Positions 1 through 7,349 of a stretch of 11,613 nt of DNA are shown in pieces (position 1 is the first letter of the stretch; every line of letters starts with the position of its first letter). Under the pieces are notes generated by a model, which saw only the letters and a program-made list of their open reading frames with translations, was not told the origin of the DNA and searched no databases. The DNA is from Acanthamoeba lenticulata (Eukaryota > Discosea > Longamoebia > Acanthamoebidae), in NCBI GenBank assembly GCA_002179805.1, contig NAVB01005437.1, positions 1 through 11,613 on the forward strand, in the 5' to 3' direction. The translations under genes were made by a program, and so were the position numbers.

Positions 1-1732
1 TTTTTTGTTTTTTAAACATGAAAAAACATGAAAAAAACATTAAAAAAAAAATTAAAAGAGACGGGCAAGTGAGGTGCGGAGAAAGCGACGCGAGAAAGAG
101 AGAGAAGGCGGCGAACCAAACGTAAAGCTTGGAGGAGCCGTGGCAGCTGACCAAGGTCTGCTCGGTGCACTCGACAGCCTCCACATAGCCGCATCCTTCC
201 GCAGGTTCCGGAGGCGTCGCGCGGAAAAGCGGTTCTTGGGGCTGGCGCAGGTCCCACGCGTTGATGCCTCCGTCCTCATCGTTCATCGGCTGTTCTCCCG
301 CGACCACCATTTGCCCGCTCGGGCTCAACGCAAAGCGGAACAGCGGGTGAACTTGGCTTCGCAGCACTTGGACACTGCGCCATGTTTTTTTGATGAGGAA
401 GACCAGCGTGGTCGTCTCTCCAATGGTTGGTTGACCAGTCCAGTCGGGCGCGTACCGGGACATGGTGCGGAGGTCGATCAGATGGATGTCGTTGCCATAC
501 CCGCCGGCCAGCACCATCGAGTTCTCCCCGGGTGGGCACAGCTTCACGATGCCGACGGGCGCTGAGAGCGTAACAAGCCCCGTGCGCCTGCCTTCGGCCA
601 CGTCCCAGCAAGCCACCGTTCCATCGGCGCTGCCTAAATGAAGCCCATCGGCAGCAAAGAACAAATAAGAACAAAATAAAATCAATTAAATTATAATAAT
701 GAATAAATTCTAAGAAGGAATAAAAAAATGTAATAAATCGTAGAAAAAAATAGCTTGGTGCGAACCGGAGATGAGGCTGTTGTTGCTTGCGATGGCCAGG
801 CTGTCCACCTGATCCGTGTGCCCGCGCAAGCTTCGTGTTGAGTTGCAAACGCTCTCCGTTTGATTGGGCTCGATCTGATAAACATGGACATCCCCCGACT
901 CTGACCCCGATGCAAAGACCACCTGTCATATGAAGTCACCCCGCAGTGAGTTGCATCAGCCAATTGGCCGTTGCCGTGAGGTCGGTCTGTCGCCCACCTG
1001 GCCATTGCTGAGCACGCAAGTCTGTCGGAGGGCCGTTGGGTTGTGGAATGATTGCAATTTCCTGCATGTTTTGCTGTGGTAAGGGAAAGGCCAACAACAA
1101 CAACAACTGGACGGAGAGGGACGTAACTGGCCTTGCATGTTCCACAAGTGAACGCGGCCGTCTTCTCCACCGGAGACCACATGGCCGTTGAGAGCATCAA
1201 CGCCCAGGATCGTCCAGCTGGCATCCCACCCGTGCGGTGGCTGGTCACTCGACCAACGAAGCAGCTCCTCCATGGTGTGGTGGTGCGTGTAGGCCAAGTC
1301 CTCGTTGTGCACCCACTCACGTGTCGTGGAGGAGACGCCTTCCTGGCCCATCCGCCGGAAGCGAGAGTCGGTGAGGTGCCACAAGCGGTACAGCTCCCGC
1401 CATGTCGGCTCCTCGTCGGCCTCCGCATTGTCGACCACAGGCGCGCCGAGACGCGCGGCGCGCTCTCTGCCAAGGGCGTGCCTTGCGGCCTGCGCGGCGA
1501 CCTCCAGTTGGGCAGAGGCGCAAGGCCGCGGGAGGGACAAGGTGCTGCTCAAGCGGGTCTCGACGAAGCGCTGGACATGAGGGCGCCACAACAAGTCGTC
1601 CTGTTGGGGGGCGGCGCGCAGCAGCGAATGCCAGGACCGGCTCACGGCCTCGAGGCGCGTGAGGTCTTGCGGCTGGAGGAAGGTCGCGGTGTAGGTGTGG
1701 AGCTCGGGCGGGATTTGGGCCAAGCTTGTCAT
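1..1732 (-). CDS. F-box / WD40-repeat protein, 4 exons visible, 3' partial
   Basis: Probable substrate-recognition subunit of an SCF ubiquitin ligase. My exon model on the minus strand is 1732-1128, 1073-998, 922-766 and 633 down to about 125 or beyond. Introns of 54, 75 and 132 nt have GT..AG ends and keep the frame. Residues ~7-57 form an F-box (IPPELHTYTATFLQPQDL followed by LEAVSRSWHSLL). After a linker come at least six WD40 blades, with ends such as GEDGRVHLWNM, SESGDVHVYQI, SADGTVACWDV, GNDIHLIDLR, DGGINAWDLR and SSKLYVW. The blade across the second junction reads CVLSNGQ/VVFASGS only after splicing, which supports the model. The start at 1732 is the ATG just before the F-box; an in-frame ATG at 1948 would add a lower-GC stretch unlike the protein. 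No stop occurs down to base 1, and the pyrimidine-rich sequence below ~125 looks like an intron, so the gene probably continues. Family call is firm; the adaptor role is inferred. Confidence 0.85.
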
Positions 1733-2065
1733 TTGTGCGTGTCCAAGTCGCTGGAGCAAGCGGACTGTTAACCACTTTGATACTGCAAATATTATATTGG
1801 TCTCGTGTGTGTAAAAGTCGCTGTTGTACACTGGCTGGTATACCACTCCTAAAATATGGCAAATGGTATGTTGGTCTTCCCCGACACAGGAAAAAGCGAG
1901 GAACAACCTGAGAATGACTCGCCATTGGCCGCAATTTTCCACATTCAATGGTACCGCGTCAGTCCGCCGAACTGTTTAACTGCTTGAGCTTAAGGTGGCG
2001 CTGAAGCGTGATGAGGTGATTGGCTGCACTTTAATTTGGTTGTTTTATTGGTTAAAAAAACAAGG
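1733..2065. promoter_or_regulatory. Divergent intergenic region between the F-box/WD40 and PH-like genes
   Basis: These 333 bases separate two start codons facing away from each other, so both promoters should lie here. On the minus side, 1745-1800 is one copy of a 57-nt dispersed sequence that starts with CCAAT, has an AT-rich ATAATATTT, and ends 12 nt before the F-box/WD40 ATG. The motif CAGCGACTT occurs again on the minus strand near 1815-1823. On the plus side, the last 40 bases before the ATG at 2066 are AT-rich and contain an inverted CCAAT (ATTGG, about 2047-2052). No convincing TATA box at a fixed distance was identified, and no ORF with family features was seen. Confidence 0.5.
1745..1800 (-). 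repeat. 57-nt dispersed sequence, copy 1 (upstream of F-box/WD40 ATG)
   Basis: Read on the minus strand, this 56-nt stretch aligns with 4944-5000 on the plus strand at 52 of 57 columns, with one gap. The differences sit in the AT-rich spacer just after CCAAT and at one TT/CAT position. The cores ATTTGCAGTATCAAAGTGG and TAACAGTCCGCTTGCTCC, plus AGCGACTT, are identical. Similarity stops at CCAAT on one side and ACTT on the other. Here it ends 12 nt before the predicted start codon. Confidence 0.85.
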
Positions 2066-3454
2066 ATGGCGCTAGCGGGCGGTCTCGTGGTTCTGGAAGC
2101 CGACGAGCGCTGCTTCCTCCGTGCCACCGTAAGACGTAAGGGGCAAGGTTCTTCTTCACCACTCCTTTTTTCATATAAAATATAAATAAATATAAATATC
2201 AAAATAATAATAAGAGTATACTTGCTCAAAAGCAACAACAACGACAGACCAGAGCGTCAACTTGGTGGTGACCGACCGCGCGCTCTACGAGGCCACGACG
2301 TGTGGCGGCGTCACCAGCCAGTCGTCATGCGACGCGCCTCCTCCCGCATCCGGCGTCATGTCCTCGTTTTTTGGGTCGGCTGACGCCACCGCCGCGCCTC
2401 CGGAGCTGCACCGGTGGAGCTTCCGGGAGCTCCACTCGGTCCACCGCGTGGAGAAGAACAACGTCGTCCGCGTCTTCATCATCAGCGCCACCGCCCTCGG
2501 CAAGTCCTCTAACAAGGAAAAGGTCCGCGCGGCTCTCGCCAGCGTGTCGTGCGCTCGTGTCGTGTCTTGCCACTTGACACACACGCACACACGCGCGTGC
2601 TTGCCCAATAGGTCAAGGGCTGGGGCGCGGGCGAGACGGCCTCCAACTTTGTCGTGCCGCGCGACTTCCTCTGCGCGTCGCCCGAAGAGCGCGACCTCCT
2701 CTTCCTCGTCCTCCGCTCCAACCTCGTCGACACCTGGCAGGCCTATCTCGAGTGTATTTCACATTTCTATTTTATCAATTTCTATTTTATTTAATATTTT
2801 GTTTTTCTAGTTTAAAATTTCTTTTTATACGAAAATATATTTACGTGGCAGGCGAGACGGAGAGCATCCCGCCGATGGAGCACTACCAGAGCCACCTGTT
2901 CCTGACGAAGCGCAACAGGAAGGGGAAGCTCCAGATCCGCTTCGTCGTCCTCACCAACCGCAAGTTGTACAACTTTGAGGCTCGCGTCGTCGGCCGCAAG
3001 ATCGAGCCGCACAAGTGCAAGGTTTGTTTGTGTTTGTGACAAATCCCCGCGCGTGTGTGCGGTGTGACTTATATGGGAAAAAACACACGCGCGTGCGGGC
3101 GTGTGCGGAGGATGGCAGTGGGCGTTCCCGATTGGGGACCTGAGGCGGGTGACCAGCTATGTGGACGACCCGCAAGCGCTGGCCATCACGGTCGACACGC
3201 GCGCCGCCGAGCGCAAGCAGGTCAAGAGCACGGTGACCTACCTCGTCGACAACAAACACGAGCGGACCCTCTTGTACTAGCTTGCTCTCCAAATGCTCCA
3301 ATCCCATCGTGCGTGTGTGCTTGTGTGCCCGAGAAACACACTCACCACGCACACACATGTGGGGTGCAGCATCGGAGACTTGAGGCGACTTTATTTTGAG
3401 GCCAAAGGCGAAGAGCTTGAGCAGGAAGAAACCCTCGCCACCACCAGGAAGTGA
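2066..3454 (+). CDS. Two-part PH-like domain protein, 6 exons, ~298 aa
   Basis: Probably an intracellular lipid- or protein-binding protein; I do not recognise a named family. Exons by hand: 2066-2135, 2248-2522, 2612-2753, 2852-3021, 3119-3273 and 3370-3454. They total 897 nt (299 codons with stop) and all five introns have GT..AG ends. Two similar halves are visible. Residues ~8-162 contain LVVTDRALYEA and then a Trp-containing strand, ELHRWSFRELHSVHRVE. Residues ~173-298 contain RFVVLTNRKLYNFEARVVGR and then KWAFPIGDLRRVTSYVDD. This strand/turn pattern resembles PH-superfold modules such as myosin-I TH1 or hSac2-type domains. The first donor chosen (GTAAGG at 2136) is the one that keeps the frame; the nearer GTAAGA at 2129 gives an early stop. 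Reading through the last intron would stop at 3278-3280; splicing adds an acidic tail (GEELEQEETLATTRK). Exons 2-6 are secure, exon 1 somewhat less. Confidence 0.75.
3048..3093 (+). repeat. Perfect inverted repeat inside intron 4 of the PH-like gene
   Basis: CGCGCGTGTG at 3048-3057 is the exact reverse complement of CACACGCGCG at 3084-3093, and one more T-A pair extends it inward. The loop is about 24 bases. Both arms lie within the 97-nt intron 3022-3118, so the pre-mRNA could fold back between the splice sites. The tracts alternate purine and pyrimidine. Confidence 0.85.
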
Positions 3455-3488
3455 TCAATCACGCATTTTGCAGCATTTTTTAATATAT

Positions 3489-3840
3489 TTATGTTTCTGA
3501 GATTCTGAAACAGTTGTCCCCACAAGCAAAGACGACGGTCAACCCCCAGTGTCCTGCCCGAAGACGTGTTTTGATGCAGGCCATCTTCATAACACCCATC
3601 AACCCTCTGCACCTGTCCCGAGGTGTGGTTGTCAGTGGTGCAGACATAGTTGCCTGATTGTGGATCTTCAGGTCCACCAGCCTCCTCCACTGGGTTAGGC
3701 TATTCTTGTGGTGAAGATGACGGTGATGGTGATGGTGGCGGCGACGTTGATGGTGATGGCAACCACAAGAAAGAGACCACGCCGGCGAGGAGGAGCACGA
3801 GGAGGATAACGATCAGTGCTGGTTGTGTTGGTGGTAAAGA
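3489..3840 (-). pseudogene. Broken remnant of a small secreted or membrane protein
   Basis: On the minus strand a strongly hydrophobic stretch (PALIVILLVLLLAGVVSFLW, ~3822 downward) is followed by a Pro/Ser linker and then, in the same frame, an in-frame TAG at 3702-3700. After it comes a cysteine-containing stretch: GNYVCTTDNHTSGQVQRVDG, then CYEDG. Further down, a second frame carries VVFACGDNCFRISET and ends at 3489, which reads as a natural ending of the same Cys-rich domain. No ATG opens the hydrophobic segment in frame. The simplest reading is a signal-anchor plus Cys-rich protein that has lost its start, gained a stop and suffered a frameshift. Alternatively, CCTAACCCAG just before 3689 could be a branch point and acceptor, so an intron might hide the TAG. 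Family unknown; low certainty. Confidence 0.35.
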
Positions 3841-4321
3841 ATTAATTGTGCTGTTCCATTTCCCTTAGCTTGGAATTGGAAGAATGGTTAGTAGTTCCTT
3901 GGGGCTAGGGAGGCAACAATCACAGTTCCACAATCTCTTTTTCAAAAGATCACCTGCCTTACTAGTGAGTGTAAAAACAGTCACTTTTGTTTCCTTGTTT
4001 TGTCAATTGGATGACCTTTTTTGTTTTTTCTTCTGGGCCACTTCATGCTTGCCCCACTCTCGCACTGCATGATGCTCTGCCACCTCTTTGCATTCTGCTT
4101 GTCGGCGACCATCGAGTTTGAGTGAACGTGGCGGAGGCGTCGCCAGAGGTTTATTAAAGAGAGAGAGAAAGAACAGAGCTGAAGGACTGAGTGACTTGCT
4201 CGGCCTTATGTAGGGAGGGTCGGAGGAAAGAGTTAAGAACTCTTTCCCCGTCCCTCAAACGGGAGCTGCATCGTCCTCCGTACGGCAGCTTGCGCGACGG
4301 TTGTTTACCCAACAGCCGCGC
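3841..4321. other. Intergenic stretch without a recognised gene
   Basis: About 480 bases of mixed composition. There are T-rich runs near 4015-4031 and a short GA-rich tract near 4158-4174. Short reading frames exist but show no domain features or codon pattern like the neighbouring genes. No tRNA-like A/B boxes were seen. The part nearest 4321 may contain further unrecognisable decay of the ankyrin pseudogene. Confidence 0.6.
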
Positions 4322-4878
4322 TCATTTCGTGTCGACACTTGTGCTTGCCGCGCTCGTCGTCGCCCGACTCTCCAACACTGCTGGATTCCATGGGCAGCCA
4401 TTAGCCTGTGCCCACTGGAGCACCTCCAGCTGGCCTGCCCCAGCCGCATCACTGCAGGTGGTCTCATCCCACGGGCAGCCGTTGGCATGCAACCACTGAA
4501 GCACGTCCAGATGGCCACCAACCGCAGCGCTCGAGCAGGTTTTCTTATTCCACGGGCAGCCGTTGGCACGAGCCCACTGGAGCACGGCCAGGTGGCCCCT
4601 TCTGGCGGCCTTGTAGCATGTCCTCTTGTCCCACGGGCAGCCACTGGCCCGCAGCCACTGGAGCACATCCAAGCGGCCTTCCTTGGCCGCCTCGAAGCAC
4701 GTCTTTGCGTCGAATGAACGGCAGCCCTGTTGGCGGGCCCATCTCTTCAACGTCATGTCGAGTCAGCAGGAGGAGGAGCTTATGTGCGCGAGTCCACATG
4801 CGGCACACAGCGCGGCAGGGCCACTGGGCGCACAAAGCTCAAGACCATGGCCACGAGTTCCACCGGCAGTGCATCCAT
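4322..4878 (-). pseudogene. F-box / ankyrin-repeat pseudogene with two frame breaks
   Basis: The minus strand starts at ATG 4878 with a good F-box opening (MDALPVELVAMVLSFVRPVA), but this frame ends at a TAA within 33 codons. The expected continuation is in a second frame (VCRMWTRAHKLLLLLTRHDV). A third frame then carries KRWARQQGCRSFDAKTC and at least four ankyrin-type repeats of the form AAxxGHLxVLQWxxANGCPWD, ending after NGCPWNPAVL in a short unrelated tail with the stop at 4322. Intact members of this family run F-box and repeats in a single frame. The repeats themselves are clean for ~140 codons, so decay is recent or only the 5' part is damaged. A small intron bridging the F-box and repeats is possible, but the homologous-looking middle piece argues against it. 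Sequencing error is the other alternative. Confidence 0.65.
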
Positions 4879-4943
4879 CCAATCCTTGGCGCACGAAAGC
4901 AGATCAAAAGAACGAAGATAAAAAGAAAACGATTTTCTGAAGG

Positions 4944-5000
4944 CCAATCTCACATTTGCAGTATCAAAGTGGCATAACAGTCCGCTTGCTCCAGCGACTT
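4944..5000 (+). repeat. 57-nt dispersed sequence, copy 2 (upstream of the ConA-like exons)
   Basis: Plus-strand partner of the 1745-1800 sequence, 52 of 57 columns identical with one gap. It begins with CCAAT and ends with AGCGACTT. An ATG follows at once at 5001-5003, but the frame it opens reaches only eight codons before GTATAA. It lies between the start of the F-box/ankyrin pseudogene (4878, minus) and the first visible exon of the ConA-like gene (5052, plus). Confidence 0.85.
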
Positions 5001-5051
5001 ATGTTTTTTAAAACTAAAAAAGAAGTATAATTACTGGATAACGTGGTGTAG

Positions 5052-5685
5052 GTGACGTGGAACGCGAACGAGACGGTGTCGTTCGCCCCGCAGAAGAACG
5101 ACGCGGGGACCAGCGCCGTGCTCATCCTGTCGCTTGCCCAGGCCCGAGACTTTGACCTCACCATCAACGCCACCACCGTCCGCCAGCTCAAGACCGCCCC
5201 CGAGATGTGGGTGCGTGTGCTCTGCTGTCTGCACTGGACACACACGCTGACCATGACCATGGCGCCAACTACTTTAGGAGGTGTTCTGGGTGATGTTCAA
5301 CTACGCCCAGATCGGGGACGGGACGTCCAACGACAAGAAGACCAACTACTTCATCCTCAAGCCCAACGGGTGCGAGCTGGGTACGGCCTACGGGGACCTG
5401 GGCCAGAACTTCACCGCCACCACGTCGACCCCGACCCTCGCCCTCGGCACCGCGTACCAGTACACCCTCGCCAAGCGCGGCTACCACTTGACGGTGGCGA
5501 TCGACGGCGTGGTGGTGCTGGACGCCACCTACGACCACGCCGGCCTCTACGACCAGGAGGGCACCATTGGGCTCTACTGCGAAGACGCCGCCGTGCAGGT
5601 CACCCACGTCGGCCTCACCGTGGTCGACGACGCGGCCGGAGGCAGTGCGGCCAGCGCTCTGGCGCCGTCGTTCTGGCTCGGGTGA
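5052..5685 (+). CDS. ConA/LamG-like (jelly-roll) protein, 5' end missing
   Basis: Two exons, 5052-5210 and 5278-5685, joined by a 67-nt GT..AG intron in phase 0, give 188 residues ending at TGA 5683-5685. The sequence has the beta-sandwich pattern of concanavalin A-like lectin/glucanase folds: DFDLTINATTVRQL, EVFWVMFNYAQIGD, NYFILKPNGCELG, YHLTVAIDGVVVLDATYD, GTIGLYCEDAAVQVTHVGLTV. The fold often binds carbohydrate; no catalytic residues can be assigned. The N-terminus begins in mid-domain (VTWNANETVSF) directly after a splice acceptor (GTGTAG). The expected signal peptide and first strands are not found upstream, where the 57-nt sequence and an ankyrin pseudogene lie instead. A minimal ATG at 5001 would need a 27-nt intron, too short to accept. 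The gene is therefore either 5'-truncated or has a distant first exon. It converges on the membrane-protein gene with 71 bases between stops. Confidence 0.65.
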
Positions 5686-5756
5686 AAGCACCGACCAAAC
5701 GCCATGGACGTCCATTCTGTTTCATAAAGATGTTTGTCTTTTGGGTTGCACATGCT

Positions 5757-6767
5757 CTAGTTGACGATACACTCGTAGTTGCGCCTTCTGTGGAACTTCC
5801 AGACAACCACGCCAGTCACCACAAGGACAACGGCAACGCCAACGAGACTGCCGACGATCATGCCGGTGGCCCACGTCTCCATAAAGTTGCCGTCGTCGTC
5901 GTCGTCGTCACGTCCGTCCTTGGTTTCAAAGGAGAACGAGAGCGAGAACGAGGGCTCCTCCGGGAGGGGCACGCCCTGGGCCATCTGGAGAGTGATGAAC
6001 ACTCGGCCGCCTTTCTCGAACGGCACAACTTCGAGCGTCGAGCTGGCCTTGGCCCTGGCCAAGTCGACCATCTTGGCGTCGGCCCCGCATCCGATCGTCA
6101 GCTTGTCAAAGAGCGAAGCGACGGACGAATGGCCGTGACGGTCGGCGCTCTTCATCGAGATGACCACCTCGCGGACGTTGTCGGGCAGGTCGATCGAAAA
6201 GTACTGGGTGCGGGCCGAGGGAACGGGCACGTTGGCCTCCTCGGCGGCGACGACCGAGACGACGTCGGTCAGGTCGACTTGAATGGTCGCGTGGACCTCG
6301 ATCGCTTGGTTGGCGCTGAAGACTGCCTGGGCGTCGAGGGGCACGCCGAACATGTCCGCGAGCTCGCAAGGGCCGAAGCTGTCGACGAAGGTGCGGGGCA
6401 GCAGGGAGGTGTTGTCCGCGGCTGGCAGGACGGTGTGTGTCGGTCCGCTGAACCCTTCCTCCTCGTTCTTGTGGTTGCTCACGGGTCGGGCGAGCGCGTG
6501 GTCGAAGCGGAGTTGGGCGAGGTCGAGCGAGCCGTTGGCGCTGAGGTGGTTGATGGTGGTCGTGGAGGTGACCGAGTAGGCGGGGGAGGTCGAGTTGAAC
6601 TTGAGCGAAATGCCCACGGCCAAGTGGGACCCCGTTGCGGGGGTTTTGAACCGGCCCGTCCAGGAGCGGGTTTCATCAGCGCGGGAGGTGCATGCGAGGC
6701 CCAAGACGAGGACCAGCAAGCACGAGAGCAGGAACGACGAGGACGAACGTGCAGCAAGGGTGCCCAT
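5757..6767 (-). CDS. Single-pass type I membrane protein, 336 aa
   Basis: An intronless frame from ATG 6767 to TAG 5757. The start is chosen because it begins a good signal peptide: SSSSFLLSCLLVLVLGLACT near residues 9-28, probably cleaved near TSRADE. An in-frame ATG at 6890 would place 41 less plausible residues in front. The ectodomain (~30-299) has N-glycosylation sequons FNSTS, ANGSL and DNTSL, a few cysteines, and beta-rich stretches such as YFSIDLPDNVREVVISMKS and RVFITLQMAQGVP, faintly like PPC-type or other beta-sandwich domains. Six consecutive Asp (~287-292, a GTC-repeat tract on the plus strand) precede the membrane helix ATGMIVGSLVGVAVVLVVTG (~300-323). The cytosolic tail is short and basic (KFHRRRNYECIVN). 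Topology is well supported; the family and function are unknown to me. Confidence 0.8.
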   Translation of the reverse strand: MGTLAARSSSSFLLSCLLVLVLGLACTSRADETRSWTGRFKTPATGSHLAVGISLKFNSTSPAYSVTSTTTINHLSANGSLDLAQLRFDHALARPVSNHKNEEEGFSGPTHTVLPAADNTSLLPRTFVDSFGPCELADMFGVPLDAQAVFSANQAIEVHATIQVDLTDVVSVVAAEEANVPVPSARTQYFSIDLPDNVREVVISMKSADRHGHSSVASLFDKLTIGCGADAKMVDLARAKASSTLEVVPFEKGGRVFITLQMAQGVPLPEEPSFSLSFSFETKDGRDDDDDDGNFMETWATGMIVGSLVGVAVVLVVTGVVVWKFHRRRNYECIVN

Positions 6768-7049
6768 GCTGTGCGTCTGGAAAAAAATTGCCACCAGTCC
6801 TTTTAGTCTGACAAGCGGGAAAACGCCGACACTTGCTCCAGGCCAACCACAATCCGTGAAGGAAAAAACACGTTCTGGTGAGTTATCCACAAAGCTTATT
6901 TAAGCTACCTGCTCCTGATTGGGTGTTTAAAAACCTGAAAAACCTTCAAAACGAAGAGGCACGCAGACAGCCAGAGGACCACATACACCATAGAGCAAAT
7001 GGGAAAGGAGGGTGGTAGGGAGCAGGAGATGAGTAAAAAAGGAGGATGT
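6768..7049. other. Intergenic spacer between the membrane-protein and 5S rRNA genes
   Basis: About 280 bases that hold the promoter and 5' UTR of the minus-strand membrane-protein gene and, at 7035-7040, the T-run that should end 5S transcription. AT-rich segments lie near 6780-6790 and 6925-6950. No ORF with family features was seen. Confidence 0.5.
7035..7040 (-). terminator. Pol III terminator of the 5S rRNA gene (T6)
   Basis: Six T residues on the minus strand begin 10 bases after the predicted 3' end of the 5S RNA. RNA polymerase III stops at such runs, so the placement supports a transcribable gene. Confidence 0.75.
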
Positions 7050-7168
7050 AGGATACGACACGGTGGATTCCCGGGTGGTCGCCCACCCCAGTACTAACAC
7101 CGCCTGGCGCAGCTTAACTTCGCTGTTCGGATGGGAAGCGGTGCTTTCTGCGCAGTATGGCCGTATGC
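7050..7168 (-). rRNA. 5S ribosomal RNA
   Basis: A 119-base minus-strand match to Acanthamoeba-type 5S rRNA, recognised from blocks such as CGGCCATACTGCGCAGAAAG, CACCGCTTCCCATCCGAACA, GCGAAGTTAAGC and GGTGGGCGACCACCCGGGAA, all at the expected spacing. The internal Pol III control region is therefore intact. Relative to the sequence I remember there are two changes: position 2 is C, not G, making a C/C mismatch in the terminal helix, and near the 3' end CCGTATCC reads TCGTATCC, which leaves a G/U pair. The remaining terminal helix is complementary. Eukaryotic 5S genes can lie dispersed among protein genes, as here between two minus-strand genes. It may be a functional variant or a slightly drifted copy. 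Confidence 0.95.
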
Positions 7169-7349
7169 ATCAGCCTGTCGCTACATGTTCCAATTGACGC
7201 CTCCGCTTGCGCCAAGGTTTGAGTGGTGAGTCAATCAATACAACAGCAAGCTGGTCGATAGAACAGTAAGCTTGGTTGTCTTTAGTTCATGTTTGGTAGG
7301 CGAAACACAAGAGGGTTGGCAATGTGATCGCGGTCGGTCTGCGCTTTGG

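Noticed and set aside
1..60. A/T-rich start of the window, considered as a poly(A) tail of a retroposon
   Set aside because: Lies in frame-compatible 3' intron or UTR sequence of the F-box/WD40 gene; no target-site duplication or reverse-transcriptase sequence nearby.
1133..1771. Plus-strand 212-codon frame
   Set aside because: Antisense to the F-box/WD40 first exon, which has clear domains on the minus strand.
3719..3765. GATGGTGATGG-like simple repeat, considered as a minisatellite or CRISPR-like array
   Set aside because: It is a short imperfect trinucleotide/hexanucleotide tract that encodes the Pro/Ser linker on the minus strand; no spacers.
5001..5051. ATG at 5001 as first exon of the ConA-like gene
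   Set aside because: Would need a 27-nt intron and gives only eight AT-rich codons without a signal peptide.
5052..6806. Long plus-strand open frame (584 codons) running through both the ConA-like and the membrane-protein region
   Set aside because: It follows the real ConA-like exon only to 5210, then continues out of frame and antisense to the membrane-protein gene; its residues are rich in His/Arg/Gly without domains.
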